The notes: generated by a model from the letters alone, not told the origin. DNA of 64,000 nt from Vibrio rhodolitus (GCF_003350325.1 NZ_QLYZ01000001.1:372001-436000), one strand, 5' to 3'. Shown: positions 29,207-38,380, counted from the first letter of the stretch. Translations and numbers: made by a program.

Positions 29207-30178
29207 ATGTTTAAGGGAATGAAAACCACCCTAGCAGCTTCGGTAATTGCTGCATCATTTTCGTTTAGTGCTTTAGCGGCAGACATTGAGAAAATACACT
29301 TTCTTATTCCAGGTGGCGCTGGCGGCGGTTGGGACATGACTGCTCGCGGTACGGGTGATGTACTGGTTAAAGAAGAGTTGGTAAACAACGTCTCATTTCA
29401 AAACCTCTCTGGCGGTGGCGGTGGTAAAGCCATTGCTCATCTGATTGAAACAGCGAAGCGTCAAGAAGACACGCTAATGGTTAACTCAACACCGATTGTT
29501 GTTCGCTCTCTTACTGGTGTTTTCCCACAATCTTTCCGTGATTTAACCCCTGTTGCCGCAACTATTGCCGATTATGGTGCAATCGTAACGACACCAGATT
29601 CGCCATATAACTCGTGGGAAGACGTCGTAAAAGCTTTTGGTGAAAACCCTCGTGATGTAAAAGTTGCAGGCGGTTCCGCTCGCGGCAGCATGGACCACCT
29701 TGTTGTCGCTGCGGCATTTAAAGGCGAAGGTTTTGATGCGCGCAAAGTACGCTACATTGCCTATGACGCTGGTGGTAAAGCAATGGCAGCACTACTCTCA
29801 GGTGAAACGCCACTACTTTCGACAGGGCTTGGTGAAGTGCTAGAGATGTCAAAGTCCGGTCAGGTAAAAGTTCTTGCGGTAACGGCACCAAAACGTCTTG
29901 ATGCAGCGCCAGATATTCCAACACTGACTGAATATGGCAATGAAACGGTATTTGCTAACTGGCGCGGGTTCTTTGCAGCTCCTGGGGTAAGCCAAGAGAA
30001 AATCGATGAGTGGAATGCAGCATTTAGCAAGATGTACAACACTGAACAATGGCAAGTAGTTCGTGACCGCAATGGTTGGATCGATAACTACAAAGCGGAC
30101 AAAGAGTTCTTTGCCTTCCTAGAAGATCAAGAAACCCAAATGGGTAACCTCATGCGTGAACTTGGTTTTCTTAAATAA
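29207..30178 (+). CDS. tctC: Tripartite tricarboxylate transporter binding protein (TctC family)
   Basis: The 323-residue periplasmic binding protein has a signal peptide ending FSALAADI. The mature region opens with IHFLIPGGAGGGWDMTARGTGDVL, the TctC/Bug signature that binds the carboxylates of the ligand. YDAGGKAMAALLSGETPLLSTGLGEV is a further family motif. It likely captures a tricarboxylate or related organic acid for TctAB; the real ligand cannot be read from sequence. First gene of tctCBA. Confidence 0.9.
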   Translation: MFKGMKTTLAASVIAASFSFSALAADIEKIHFLIPGGAGGGWDMTARGTGDVLVKEELVNNVSFQNLSGGGGGKAIAHLIETAKRQEDTLMVNSTPIVVRSLTGVFPQSFRDLTPVAATIADYGAIVTTPDSPYNSWEDVVKAFGENPRDVKVAGGSARGSMDHLVVAAAFKGEGFDARKVRYIAYDAGGKAMAALLSGETPLLSTGLGEVLEMSKSGQVKVLAVTAPKRLDAAPDIPTLTEYGNETVFANWRGFFAAPGVSQEKIDEWNAAFSKMYNTEQWQVVRDRNGWIDNYKADKEFFAFLEDQETQMGNLMRELGFLK

Positions 30179-30210
30179 CCCCTCTTAGCTATCTATTTGG
30201 AAAGTTGTAT

Positions 30211-30231
30211 GGGCTAGCAGTCTTCTAGCCC
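30211..30231 (+). other. Stem-loop between tctC and tctB
   Basis: GGGCTAG-N7-CTAGCCC lies in the 144-base gap. Like the loop after aapJ, it probably sets higher expression of the binding protein. Confidence 0.55.
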
Positions 30232-30322
30232 AATTTCCACCACTGTGCTGGTCTAATCATATCGCGTCTCAACGCGTTAGATTCAAGTGTAGTGAAAATC
30301 CCGAACAAAAATGGAGCTTGAT

Positions 30323-30835
30323 ATGTCGGATCTACCGTCGCGTAACTCTGCCTCTTTTTTTAGCAAAAAGAATCTACTTTGCCGTGATCGAGTTGGCGCT
30401 CTAATCTTTTTAGTCGTTTGCTTATGTTACGGTTATCAAACATCCCAGATCCCTCTTTTTCCTGGTGATGAGTACGAACCTTTCACTGCTCGTACCTTAC
30501 CAACCATTCTAACTTTTATCGGGATTGCGTTGTCTCTGCTGTTGTTGCTCACAGCCAAAAGTGACAACGAGCAACTCGACGTTGGCACTTTCAATTGGAA
30601 ACTGCTAGGTGGCTTTCTAATTTTGATGGCGTTATACGGTATCGGGCTAACATACCTCGGGTTTGTGCTAGCAACCAGTGCTTTTTTGCTTGCAGGCTTT
30701 TACCTACTAGGAGAGCGCCGCAAAAGCATTCTGTTTGGCGCATCATTCCCATTTGTTATTGCGTTCTATTTGCTGCTGACTAAAGGGCTCGATATTTATC
30801 TTGAGCCGGGTTTGCTGTTTATAATGTGGTCATAG
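30323..30835 (+). CDS. tctB: Tripartite tricarboxylate transporter small membrane subunit (TctB family)
   Basis: The protein is 170 residues from ATG 30323, which has GGAG 6 bases upstream; an ATG four codons earlier overlaps that site and is unlikely. It has four hydrophobic segments in the TctB arrangement: DRVGALIFLVVCLCYG, TLPTILTFIGIALSLLLLL, LLGGFLILMALYGIGLTYLGF and ATSAFLLAGFYLL. It works with TctA in the membrane. Confidence 0.85.
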   Translation: MSDLPSRNSASFFSKKNLLCRDRVGALIFLVVCLCYGYQTSQIPLFPGDEYEPFTARTLPTILTFIGIALSLLLLLTAKSDNEQLDVGTFNWKLLGGFLILMALYGIGLTYLGFVLATSAFLLAGFYLLGERRKSILFGASFPFVIAFYLLLTKGLDIYLEPGLLFIMWS

Positions 30836-30852
30836 ACGATAGGATTTAAATT

Positions 30853-32385
30853 ATGTTGGATGGAATCTTACAAGGATTATCGACTGCGGTAATGCCGATG
30901 AACATTATGATGGTTGTCGTCGGTTGTTTTGTCGGTACCTTTATTGGCATGTTACCAGGTCTCGGACCGATTTCTGCGATCGCATTGATGATCCCTATCA
31001 CCTATGGTCTTGAGCCTTCTTCTGGTCTTATCCTGATGGCTGGCGTTTATTACGGCGCCGTGTTCGGAGGTTCAACCTCTTCTATTCTGATCAACGCTCC
31101 GGGGTGCTCTTCTACCGTAGTCACGGCGTTTGATGGTTACCCGATGGCACAAAAAGGGATGGCAGGTAAAGCCTTAGCACTGGCGGCTTACTCATCATTC
31201 ACTGGCGGTACACTATCGGCAATTATGTTGCTTGTCGCCGCCCCAGCGCTCGCAAAAGTGTCTCTGAGCTTTCAATCATCTGATTACTTTGCATTGATGG
31301 TGTTGGGTCTTTCTGCCGTAGCAGCGTTTGCAGGTAAAGGACAGGTGCTAAAAGCTTGGATGATGACGATTCTGGGTTTAATGCTCTCTACTGTTGGTAT
31401 CGATAAAGGTGTGGGTGTTGAGCGCTTTACCTTTGGTTTGACTGATCTTATGGACGGCTTTAGTTTCCTTCTGCTAGCCATGGCGACTTTTGCCTTGGGT
31501 GAGACCCTAATGGGCATTCTTAAGCCAAGTAATGATACGCGTGGTGAAGAACAAGACAAACTCTCAAACATCGGCAGTATGAAAGTCACCAAGGAAGAAA
31601 TTAAAGAAGTCGCGCCTGTCTCGATCCGATCTTCTATTTTAGGCTTCTTCACTGGCGTGCTGCCAGGTGCTGGTGCGACCATTGCCGCTTTCCTAAGCTA
31701 TGGCATGGAAAGAAACCTTGCGCCAAAAGAGAAGAAAGAAGAATTTGGTAAAGGCAGTATTCGAGGTTTGGTCGCTCCAGAATCAGCTAACAATGCGGCA
31801 TCGAGTGGCTCATTTGTTCCTCTGCTAACTCTCGGTATTCCTGGCTCTGGTACTACAGCAATCATGCTTGGAGCACTTATTGCCTATGGCATTCAACCGG
31901 GACCACGTCTATTTGTTGAGCACCCTGATGTATTTTGGTCAGTGATCATCTCAATGTACATTGGCAATATTGTGCTGGTGATTCTTAACCTACCACTAAT
32001 CCCATACATCTCGAAACTGCTTGCTGTGCCAAGAACCGTTCTATTGCCGATGATCCTGTTCTTCTCTATCACAGGCGTTTACTTGGTGTCATTCAATACC
32101 ATGGATGTCTTCATCATGTTGTTGATTGCCATGGCGGCAATTGCTCTGAGACTGGCGAATTTCCCGCTAGCCCCATTACTGCTGGGCTTTATCTTAGGTG
32201 GATTGATGGAAGAGAATTTGCGACGAGCGCTTATGATAAGTGATGGAGAACTTAGCTTCTTATGGGAGCGCCCTATTACTCTGGCATTTACTTCTCTAGC
32301 GGTATTGATTCTATTTAGCCCTGTGCTAGTTAAAGCAGTAAAACGTTGCTTACCAAAGCAAAGTGCAAAATCGATTACTGATTAA
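30853..32385 (+). CDS. tctA: Tripartite tricarboxylate transporter large permease (TctA family)
   Basis: The 510-residue permease carries the TctA signatures GTFIGMLPGLGPISAIALMIPITYG (about residue 28), YYGAVFGGSTSSILINAPG (about 73), and the second-half GFFTGVLPGAGATIAAFLSYGMER and SGSFVPLLTLGIPGSGTTAIMLGAL. About twelve hydrophobic segments are present. Transport is secondary, driven by ion gradient, in this family. It is the last gene of tctCBA and is followed by a stem-loop terminator. Confidence 0.92.
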   Translation: MLDGILQGLSTAVMPMNIMMVVVGCFVGTFIGMLPGLGPISAIALMIPITYGLEPSSGLILMAGVYYGAVFGGSTSSILINAPGCSSTVVTAFDGYPMAQKGMAGKALALAAYSSFTGGTLSAIMLLVAAPALAKVSLSFQSSDYFALMVLGLSAVAAFAGKGQVLKAWMMTILGLMLSTVGIDKGVGVERFTFGLTDLMDGFSFLLLAMATFALGETLMGILKPSNDTRGEEQDKLSNIGSMKVTKEEIKEVAPVSIRSSILGFFTGVLPGAGATIAAFLSYGMERNLAPKEKKEEFGKGSIRGLVAPESANNAASSGSFVPLLTLGIPGSGTTAIMLGALIAYGIQPGPRLFVEHPDVFWSVIISMYIGNIVLVILNLPLIPYISKLLAVPRTVLLPMILFFSITGVYLVSFNTMDVFIMLLIAMAAIALRLANFPLAPLLLGFILGGLMEENLRRALMISDGELSFLWERPITLAFTSLAVLILFSPVLVKAVKRCLPKQSAKSITD

Positions 32386-32420
32386 TTCTTAACCCTGAAT
32401 TTTACGTGACGGAAATGACA

Positions 32421-32454
32421 AGTCCGATAACCTTTTTTGGCTATCGGACTTTTT
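32421..32454 (+). terminator. Terminator after tctA
   Basis: AGTCCGATA paired with TATCGGACT across a T-rich loop, followed by TTTTT. It abuts the ribE stop of the opposite strand. Confidence 0.8.
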
Positions 32455-32456
32455 CA

Positions 32457-33068
32457 TTACAGCTGTTTTGTTGCCAGTACTCGCTCTACCGTATCAACAA
32501 TCGCTTGTGTTTGCGGGTCTATCTCAACGTTGATCAAATCTCCCACAACTCGCTCACCAAATAAGGTGCGTTCCAGTGTTTCTGGGATCAGATGGACGTT
32601 AAACAAGTTGCCCTTAACTTCACCAATTGTTAGCGAACAGCCATCTAAGCCAATATAGCCTTTGGCAAGTACGTATTTCATTGCTTGATCTGGTAATTCA
32701 AACCACAGCGTGCGGTTATTTTCGCTGCGCACAACCTCATGCACTTTTGCCAACATAGCAATGTGACCCGACATGCTGTGTCCACCAATCTCGTCACCAA
32801 ACTTTGCTGCTCGCTCAATATTGACAAAATCGCTCACTTGCAACGCGCCTAGGTTAGTCAGTCGCAATGTTTCTTGCATTAAATCGAAGCTTACCTGGTT
32901 GCCTTCAATTCTGGTGACAGTTAAACAACAACCGTTGTGAGCAACCGACGCACCAATCGCAAGATTCGCACCAAGAGCACCGTTTAGCTCAAGCGTGTGA
33001 GTTTGAAAATTCTCTTTCTTATCAATCGAAACGACTTTTGCCATCCCTGCGACAATACCCGTAAACAT
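32457..33068 (-). CDS. ribE: Riboflavin synthase alpha subunit
   Basis: The 203-residue enzyme dismutates two lumazine molecules to riboflavin. It has two homologous lumazine-binding barrels, beginning [12 protein letters not shown] and GHIAMLAKV, with ligand segments NGCCLTVT and DGCSLTIG. At 203 residues, the length is close to the usual 210-220. Divergence from norM is the same as in E. coli (ribC/ribE beside ydhE/norM). The downstream end touches the tctA terminator. Confidence 0.93.
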   Translation of the reverse strand: MFTGIVAGMAKVVSIDKKENFQTHTLELNGALGANLAIGASVAHNGCCLTVTRIEGNQVSFDLMQETLRLTNLGALQVSDFVNIERAAKFGDEIGGHSMSGHIAMLAKVHEVVRSENNRTLWFELPDQAMKYVLAKGYIGLDGCSLTIGEVKGNLFNVHLIPETLERTLFGERVVGDLINVEIDPQTQAIVDTVERVLATKQL

Positions 33069-33152
33069 GGTCTCTCCTATTCGACATTTTTTGTTTTATA
33101 CCCAACTGTGCCTAAACTAGCTCAAAACAAAAGACGATTCGAATAGTTTCTG

Positions 33153-33193
33153 TATAATGCGCTGTCTTTCGCTCCTACTGATGAAAGAAACAG
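33153..33193 (+). promoter_or_regulatory. norM -10 element and leader hairpin
   Basis: A perfect TATAAT lies at 33153-33158, 66 bases before the norM start. The leader just after it can fold: CTGTCTTTC pairs with GAAAGAAACAG across 12 bases (33162-33193). The -35 element is unclear. Confidence 0.45.
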
Positions 33194-33224
33194 TTGTACT
33201 TTTCCCTTTTTGGAGTTCCTTTTC

Positions 33225-34595
33225 GTGCATCGTTATAAACAAGAAGCCCATACTTTAATTAAGCTGGCAACCCCGGTACTTATTGCCTCTGTCGCTCAGA
33301 CGGGCATGAGTTTTGTCGATACTGTAATGGCTGGCGGCGTAAGCGCTACCGACATGGCGGCCGTTTCAATCGCTTCAAGTATCTGGTTACCATCAATTCT
33401 GTTTGGTGTTGGCTTGCTAATGGCTCTTGTCCCTGTCGTTGCGCAATTAAACGGCTCGGGAAAGTACCAAAATATCCCTTATGAAGTGCAGCAAGGCATC
33501 TGTATGGCTTTGCTAATTTCGATCCCCATTATTGGCGTATTCTTCCAAACTCAGTACATCCTGCAAATGATGGATGTTGAGCCGACCATGGGTAACAAAA
33601 CCATTGGCTACATGAATGCTGTTATGTTCGCGGTGCCTGCTTATCTGCTATTCCAAGCGCTACGTTGCTTTACCGATGGTTTATCACTAACTAAACCGGC
33701 AATGTTTATCGGCTTTATTGGTTTGCTGTGCAACATTCCACTTAACTGGATTTTTGTTTACGGCAAGTTTGGCGCTCCAGCGCTCGGTGGTGTTGGCTGT
33801 GGCGTAGCAACGGCTATTGTTTACTGGTTAATGTTCTCAATGATGCTTTTGTATGTGCTCACTGCTAAACGTGTTGCCTACGTAAAACTGTTTGCCACTT
33901 TCCACAAGCCTGAGCTAAAAGCGCAAATTCGCCTGTTCAAGTTGGGCTTCCCTGTCGCGGCAGCACTATTTTTTGAAGTAACGCTCTTTGCTGTAGTAGC
34001 ACTACTTATTGCACCGCTTGGTCCAATGATTGTTGCCGCGCACCAGATCGCGATTAACTTCTCATCGCTTGTGTTTATGCTACCGATGAGTATCGGCGTT
34101 GCGACTAGTATTCGCGTTGGCTATCGCTTGGGCGAGCACGATGTCGACAAAGCGCGCGTTGCTTCTCGCGTCGGACTCTTTGTGGCACTTGGTCTGGCAC
34201 TTATCACCGCGATATTTACTATCGTGATGCGTCAGCACATCGCCGAGCTTTACACCGATAACCTTGAAGTAATCAATATTGCTCTGCAATTACTCCTGCT
34301 TGCTGCGATCTATCAATGTACTGATGCGCTGCAAGTAGTGGGTGCCGCGGCTCTGCGTGGTTATAAAGATATGGCAGCGATATTTAAACGTACCTTTATC
34401 GCCTATTGGGTTATTGGTCTACCAAGCGGTTACATTCTTGGCATGACAGATTGGATTGTTGAGCCTTTAGGCGTACACGGCTTTTGGTATGGCTTCTTAA
34501 CTGGCTTATCAGCAGCGGCTGTGATGTTATGTGCTCGTCTTCGCTGGATGCACAAACAACCGGAAGAGTTTCAACTTAGCTCACTAGAGCGCTAG
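33225..34595 (+). CDS. norM: MATE-family multidrug efflux pump NorM
   Basis: NorM exports cationic drugs such as fluoroquinolones, driven by Na+ in vibrios. I place the start at GTG 33225: GGAG lies 9 bases upstream, and MHRYKQEAHTLIKLATPVLIASVAQTG then lines up with Vibrio NorM. This gives 456 residues, the family length. Twelve membrane segments are expected. LALVPVVAQLNGSG and the second-half counterpart VFMLPMSIGVATSIRVGYRLGEH are MATE signatures. The conserved Asp of the first helix (FVDTVMAGG) is present. The gene is divergent from ribE. Confidence 0.93.
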   Translation: MHRYKQEAHTLIKLATPVLIASVAQTGMSFVDTVMAGGVSATDMAAVSIASSIWLPSILFGVGLLMALVPVVAQLNGSGKYQNIPYEVQQGICMALLISIPIIGVFFQTQYILQMMDVEPTMGNKTIGYMNAVMFAVPAYLLFQALRCFTDGLSLTKPAMFIGFIGLLCNIPLNWIFVYGKFGAPALGGVGCGVATAIVYWLMFSMMLLYVLTAKRVAYVKLFATFHKPELKAQIRLFKLGFPVAAALFFEVTLFAVVALLIAPLGPMIVAAHQIAINFSSLVFMLPMSIGVATSIRVGYRLGEHDVDKARVASRVGLFVALGLALITAIFTIVMRQHIAELYTDNLEVINIALQLLLLAAIYQCTDALQVVGAAALRGYKDMAAIFKRTFIAYWVIGLPSGYILGMTDWIVEPLGVHGFWYGFLTGLSAAAVMLCARLRWMHKQPEEFQLSSLER

Positions 34596-34610
34596 TCAGA
34601 TTTTCCAACA

Positions 34611-34635
34611 AAAGGTCAGCAATGCTGACCTTTTT
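34611..34635 (+). terminator. Terminator after norM
   Basis: AAAGGTCAGC-AAT-GCTGACCTTTTT. Confidence 0.9.
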
Positions 34636-34683
34636 GCTAGCAGTTGCGTAAACTATTGGTATCAATCCCAAAAACTTGCGCCT

Positions 34684-35661
34684 ATGCGATACCTAACGTT
34701 TTTATTGCTACTTTTGACCGGATGTGGACAGTACCAGCATCCCGTTGACAATTTATTTGCTGATTACCTGTCTCGTATTGCCAATGTGCAAGATGAAAGC
34801 CCTCTTGTTTTGCCAGAAAATCAAACCGTCACACTACCTGACAAAAGAGAACTCATAATAGATATCGAGCCGGTAACCTTGGGTTTGCTAGACAGCTATG
34901 AGCTACGCAAATGCGGTTTGTTCAACCTGATTGCAGAGAAAAACTCAGTACTTGGAAAAGTGCAAGATGAGTTCCGCGAGTTTGACTTTCAAATTGCCCT
35001 TTTAAAAGGGCTAAAGCACTGCCTCACGGTTGAAGTAGTCTCACCTGAGTTAAGACAAACCCTTGCAAGCATCTATTCACAAAAACAAAGCCAGTTTGCA
35101 CACTACCGAGCCAACCTGCTCTTCACCAGTGCCACCATGCGCAATCAACTGAGCAGCCAAGAATGGATCGCAATCGAAAATCAAATCACCAGTAATCAAC
35201 TTCTGCGCGGCTATCACGCTTTACTCTTGGCGCAACAATTCGAACAAACAGCGGATGCTGTCACCATCACGCCGCATCAAGAGGTGTTAGATAAAAACAA
35301 TGCCATGGGTCAGTTATGGTTTTCGATGCACAATGCGAACTTAAAACTGCAATTGATCACGCAACAGCTGTATAAATTTGATAGCAAGATTGTCTGCCAA
35401 GCGGGACGAGACAGCACCAAATTTCGCTATCTGAATAATGTCTTTAACCTTATCTATATTGAACAAATTCAACCTTATATTGCGCGTGTCGATGCCCATT
35501 ACTTTAAGCTTGAGCCTTATATCGCGATGCTTGAAAACGCTCATCCAAACTATCGCTATCCGATAAGAGATGCTCATAATGCATTTCGCAGTGCGAGCCT
35601 AGAGCACGTTCAATATTGGCAACAGCTTTTTGAGCGTTGCGGTAAAAAAGTCTCACGTTGA
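34684..35661 (+). CDS. DUF3080 family lipoprotein
   Basis: A 325-residue predicted lipoprotein: the signal MRYLTFLLLLLTG is followed directly by Cys14. The mature part is helical with DNLFADYLSRIANV near the start and a run of conserved Cys (RKCGLFNL, LKHC, ERCGKK). I recognise it as DUF3080, known mainly in vibrios and relatives; function unknown. It ends two bases from the stop of the convergent DNA ligase gene. Confidence 0.78.
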   Translation: MRYLTFLLLLLTGCGQYQHPVDNLFADYLSRIANVQDESPLVLPENQTVTLPDKRELIIDIEPVTLGLLDSYELRKCGLFNLIAEKNSVLGKVQDEFREFDFQIALLKGLKHCLTVEVVSPELRQTLASIYSQKQSQFAHYRANLLFTSATMRNQLSSQEWIAIENQITSNQLLRGYHALLLAQQFEQTADAVTITPHQEVLDKNNAMGQLWFSMHNANLKLQLITQQLYKFDSKIVCQAGRDSTKFRYLNNVFNLIYIEQIQPYIARVDAHYFKLEPYIAMLENAHPNYRYPIRDAHNAFRSASLEHVQYWQQLFERCGKKVSR

Positions 35662-35663
35662 GG

Positions 35664-36515
35664 TTAATCAACTCGAAAGCGCTCAAAGCGCGCAAACCTT
35701 GGTAAGCCGCTACTGGTTAAACCGTTGTAGCGAAAAGTCACCACACTTCCGATTGGCGGTGGTTGGATGCGTTGGCTATCGCTCAGTCCACTACCAAGAT
35801 AGAATTGTTTACCGTCTCGCCACTGGACTAAAAGTGAACCCAACATGCCGGCATATTTGCCATTGCCTGTTTTATACCCAATTACGACCGCTTCATCATC
35901 TTGATGATGTTTAAGTTTTAACAGATCATGGCTACGTCCAGCGGTGTATTCGCTGTCAAACTTTCTCAGCATCAGACCTTCACCGCCATTTTGATGTACC
36001 TCATCGAGATCGGTAAAAAGCTGTGCTTGTGACGTTGTCGCAACATGTTTTATATAACCGATATGCGGCTCACTGACGCGATTGACCCAATCGCTTAGTA
36101 CAGAGTAGCGCTGTCTAAAATCCCCCGCAGTCTCTGGCAAATCAAACAACATAAATTTTATTTCTCGCCAAGCAGCATCGATAGGTTTGCGATCAAGTAC
36201 CGTTTGTTGCACAACATGAAAGTTACCTCTGCCCGCCCATAACTCGCCTTCCATTTTCATGTTAGGCAACGCGCGAGTAAACCAAGTTGGTGCATGGATC
36301 AACTTACCGCTACGCGTTTTCAGCTGCGTTCCATCCCAAAACGCTCGAATACCATCCAGTTTTTCACTTTGCCAGTACTGTGTAATATCGATACCTAGCT
36401 CAAAGCTTTCCGCTAAAACGACTTGTGGCGGCAGTGTGATTTCATCGATATCAGTGGCGTTTGCACCTTCAAACATGAGTAAACTCGTCGCGAGCAGCGT
36501 CAATTTGCAATGCAT
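35664..36515 (-). CDS. Exported minimal ATP-dependent DNA ligase (Lig E type)
   Basis: The 283-residue ligase has the nucleotidyltransferase domain and OB-fold only. Active-site motif I is SEKLDGIRAFWDG, with the AMP-linked Lys. Further motifs are MEGELWAGRG (III), NGGEGLMLRKFDSEY (IV) and DLLKLKHHQDDEAVV (V). I chose ATG 36515 with GGAG 6 bases upstream, which starts a Sec signal (MHCKLTLLATSLLMFEGANA). It therefore acts in the periplasm, where Lig E enzymes are thought to seal nicks in incoming DNA or extracellular DNA. The V. cholerae homologue is a characterised ATP-dependent ligase. Confidence 0.9.
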   Translation of the reverse strand: MHCKLTLLATSLLMFEGANATDIDEITLPPQVVLAESFELGIDITQYWQSEKLDGIRAFWDGTQLKTRSGKLIHAPTWFTRALPNMKMEGELWAGRGNFHVVQQTVLDRKPIDAAWREIKFMLFDLPETAGDFRQRYSVLSDWVNRVSEPHIGYIKHVATTSQAQLFTDLDEVHQNGGEGLMLRKFDSEYTAGRSHDLLKLKHHQDDEAVVIGYKTGNGKYAGMLGSLLVQWRDGKQFYLGSGLSDSQRIQPPPIGSVVTFRYNGLTSSGLPRFARFERFRVD

Positions 36516-36785
36516 GGTTAACTCCAAGTCCTCTTTATACACAGAGCTAACATAACGAAAATAACCAATTAAAAAGTATGAAACTGAACTACTCAGATCC
36601 CAGTTTAGCGTTCAATCTCCGTGTTATATCCGCCTCCCAAGTTGACTCTCAAAATAAGAACTCACGATTAGGAAAATGCAAACAACCAAAAACCAAGGCT
36701 AAGTCATTGATCTTAATTAATTCTAAATTTGGCACGATTTATGGAAAAGATTTATTTTAGACAGCAGTGACCAAGGAGGTCTGCT
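36516..36785. other. 270-bp divergent region upstream of the 74-residue gene
   Basis: AT-rich. A 60-codon open frame at 36578-36760 has no ribosome binding site and I do not support it. A strong AGGAGG site at 36774-36779 ends the region. Promoters are not clear. Confidence 0.35.
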
Positions 36786-37010
36786 ATGTCGAGTCAGATA
36801 AAATACGCCCATATCGAAGCTATACCGAACAAGCAATCAGTCCCTCGTCTCAGCGTCGTTGGCAATTGCCAGTTAGGTATTACGATACAAAAAAGGGGAA
36901 TTGTCAGAGTTAAACGTCCACGACATCTAGTCGAGAATATTGAAGACAGCGCGGTTGCTTACAGTTTCTCTGGGCTTTCGATATTGCTTGGAGGAGCTGA
37001 CGATGAGTGA
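36786..37010 (+). CDS. Unknown 74-residue protein coupled to a glycosyltransferase
   Basis: I do not recognise this protein. Support for translation is strong: AGGAGG lies 6 bases before the ATG, and the last 8 bases (ATGAGTGA) overlap the glycosyltransferase start, a typical translational coupling. Residues 22-33 (RLSVVGNCQLGI) are beta-like, 36-46 (KRGIVRVKRPR) strongly basic, and 56-70 (VAYSFSGLSILLGGA) mildly hydrophobic before an acidic end. There is no signal peptide. It could be a small partner of the enzyme, or a leader peptide that sets its translation. Confidence 0.65.
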   Translation: MSSQIKYAHIEAIPNKQSVPRLSVVGNCQLGITIQKRGIVRVKRPRHLVENIEDSAVAYSFSGLSILLGGADDE

Positions 37011-38118
37011 TGTGCTGCTGTTTGCTGCCCCAAATAACCCATCGACTAATGGTTTGATCGCCATGATGAAAAGCTTGCGCGACGTAGAGCGGATCATTTG
37101 GGTAAAGCTGCACACAACACATTTTTCATCAGCATCTGATGGCACAAGAAACCTAATGTCAGCAGCCAACGCACATTCAAGTCGTGAAAAGTTTGGCAAA
37201 TTAAGTGTCGATATCACTTTAGATTTACACATACCAAATACGATTGAATCAGAAAGAGCGAGATGCCATGTACAACAATCGTTGATGCGAGAGCTTGCGC
37301 CAGCACTCTCATTTTGGACAATAGAAAATCCGATCATTTGGGCTTCTGATCATCGCATGGCGGATGTATGCGCGGCACTCACGCAACGCAATCTCATCTA
37401 TTACTGTGCTCAAGAATTTCCCATTGCGACCACTACCGGCCAAAGCATTGCTTTTGATCAGCACCGAAAACTGATAGAGCAAGCCGATGTCGTCTTTGCT
37501 TCACATGAGCAGCTATCACCGACCTTACCCAAGTCCAAAACATTTCTCCTAACTCAAGGGGTCGATTTAAAACTGTTTTGCACTCCAAGCACAAGAGCAA
37601 CCGACTTACCAGATCGCGCACGCCCAATCGCAGGTTTCTATGGAGATTTAACCACAGAGCTCGATTACAAACTATTACTCTACACTGCTCTAAGCTCGCC
37701 TAAATGGGATTTCGTTATCATTGGAAGAAACCTCCTTGCCTATTACCCACTACCAAGACTTAACAACGTGTTCTATCTCGGGCCGAAACAGCACCACCAA
37801 TTACCCCACTATAGTCAGCATTGGCAAGCGAGCCTTTTACCTATAAAAGCAAGCTATAAAACTTCAGCGAGTGTAGAAAGCAAAATATTGGAGTATCTCG
37901 CTGTTGGCGCACCTATCATATCTTCAGATAAACACTCATCTGTACGCTTTCAAAAATACATTAACTTTGTCGAATCTGCGCATGAAATGAGCGAAGCGTT
38001 AAACTACGCTGCCTATGAAAAGAAAAGTTCTGCTGACATCGTATTTAGCGACAGCTGGCAAGCAAAAGGAAGGTATGTCGAAACTATCTTGAAAACCTAT
38101 TGCTCGGGAATTGCTTGA
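37003..38118 (+). CDS. Glycosyltransferase, TuaH-like (GT-B fold)
   Basis: The protein is 371 residues from ATG 37003, preceded by GAGGAG 6 bases upstream and overlapping the 74-residue gene by 8 bases. The N-terminal half has ALTQRNLIYYCAQEFP and QADVVFASHEQL. The C-terminal half has IAGFYGDLTTELDYKLLLYTAL, WDFVIIGRNLL, NNVFYLGPKQHHQLPHYSQHWQASLLPIKAS and SKILEYLAVGAPIISSDK, the pattern of TuaH-like and exopolysaccharide GT-B enzymes. Donor and acceptor are unknown. No other sugar-polymer gene adjoins it; the syp locus is 12 kb away. Confidence 0.82.
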   Translation: MSDVLLFAAPNNPSTNGLIAMMKSLRDVERIIWVKLHTTHFSSASDGTRNLMSAANAHSSREKFGKLSVDITLDLHIPNTIESERARCHVQQSLMRELAPALSFWTIENPIIWASDHRMADVCAALTQRNLIYYCAQEFPIATTTGQSIAFDQHRKLIEQADVVFASHEQLSPTLPKSKTFLLTQGVDLKLFCTPSTRATDLPDRARPIAGFYGDLTTELDYKLLLYTALSSPKWDFVIIGRNLLAYYPLPRLNNVFYLGPKQHHQLPHYSQHWQASLLPIKASYKTSASVESKILEYLAVGAPIISSDKHSSVRFQKYINFVESAHEMSEALNYAAYEKKSSADIVFSDSWQAKGRYVETILKTYCSGIA

Positions 38119-38213
38119 CGTGACAAGCCGCACACTTTTCAGTCCGCATAGAATAAAATTCAAACAAACCGAGCATAAGACCGCCAAACGATTAAAAAAC
38201 CAAGAATTTACCC

Positions 38214-38242
38214 TTGCGCCCTCCCAAAACTCTGGGTAATAT
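38214..38242 (+). promoter_or_regulatory. Promoter of the tRNA-Val pair
   Basis: TTGCGC (38214-38219) and TAATAT (38237-38242) are separated by exactly 17 bases and lie 20 bases before the first tRNA. Confidence 0.6.
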
Positions 38243-38262
38243 CCATCTCGTTCTCAAGGTAT

Positions 38263-38339
38263 GGGTCCGTAGCTCAGTTGGTTAGAGTACTACCTTGACA
38301 TGGTAGGGGTCACCAGTTCGAATCTGGTCGGACCCACCA
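38263..38339 (+). tRNA. tRNA-Val(GAC)
   Basis: A 77-base cloverleaf with acceptor GGGTCCG/CGGACCC, D-arm GCTC...GAGT, anticodon arm CTACC-TTGACAT-GGTAG with anticodon GAC, T-arm ACCAG-TTCGAAT-CTGGT, and an encoded CCA end. Confidence 0.96.
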
Positions 38340-38380
38340 TATCTTCTAGCTTGGCTAGATTTATCGAGAACAAAAAATTT

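Noticed and set aside
36578..36760. 60-codon open frame before the 74-residue gene
   Set aside because: It has no ribosome binding site, has AT-rich codons unlike neighbouring genes, and lies in the promoter region.
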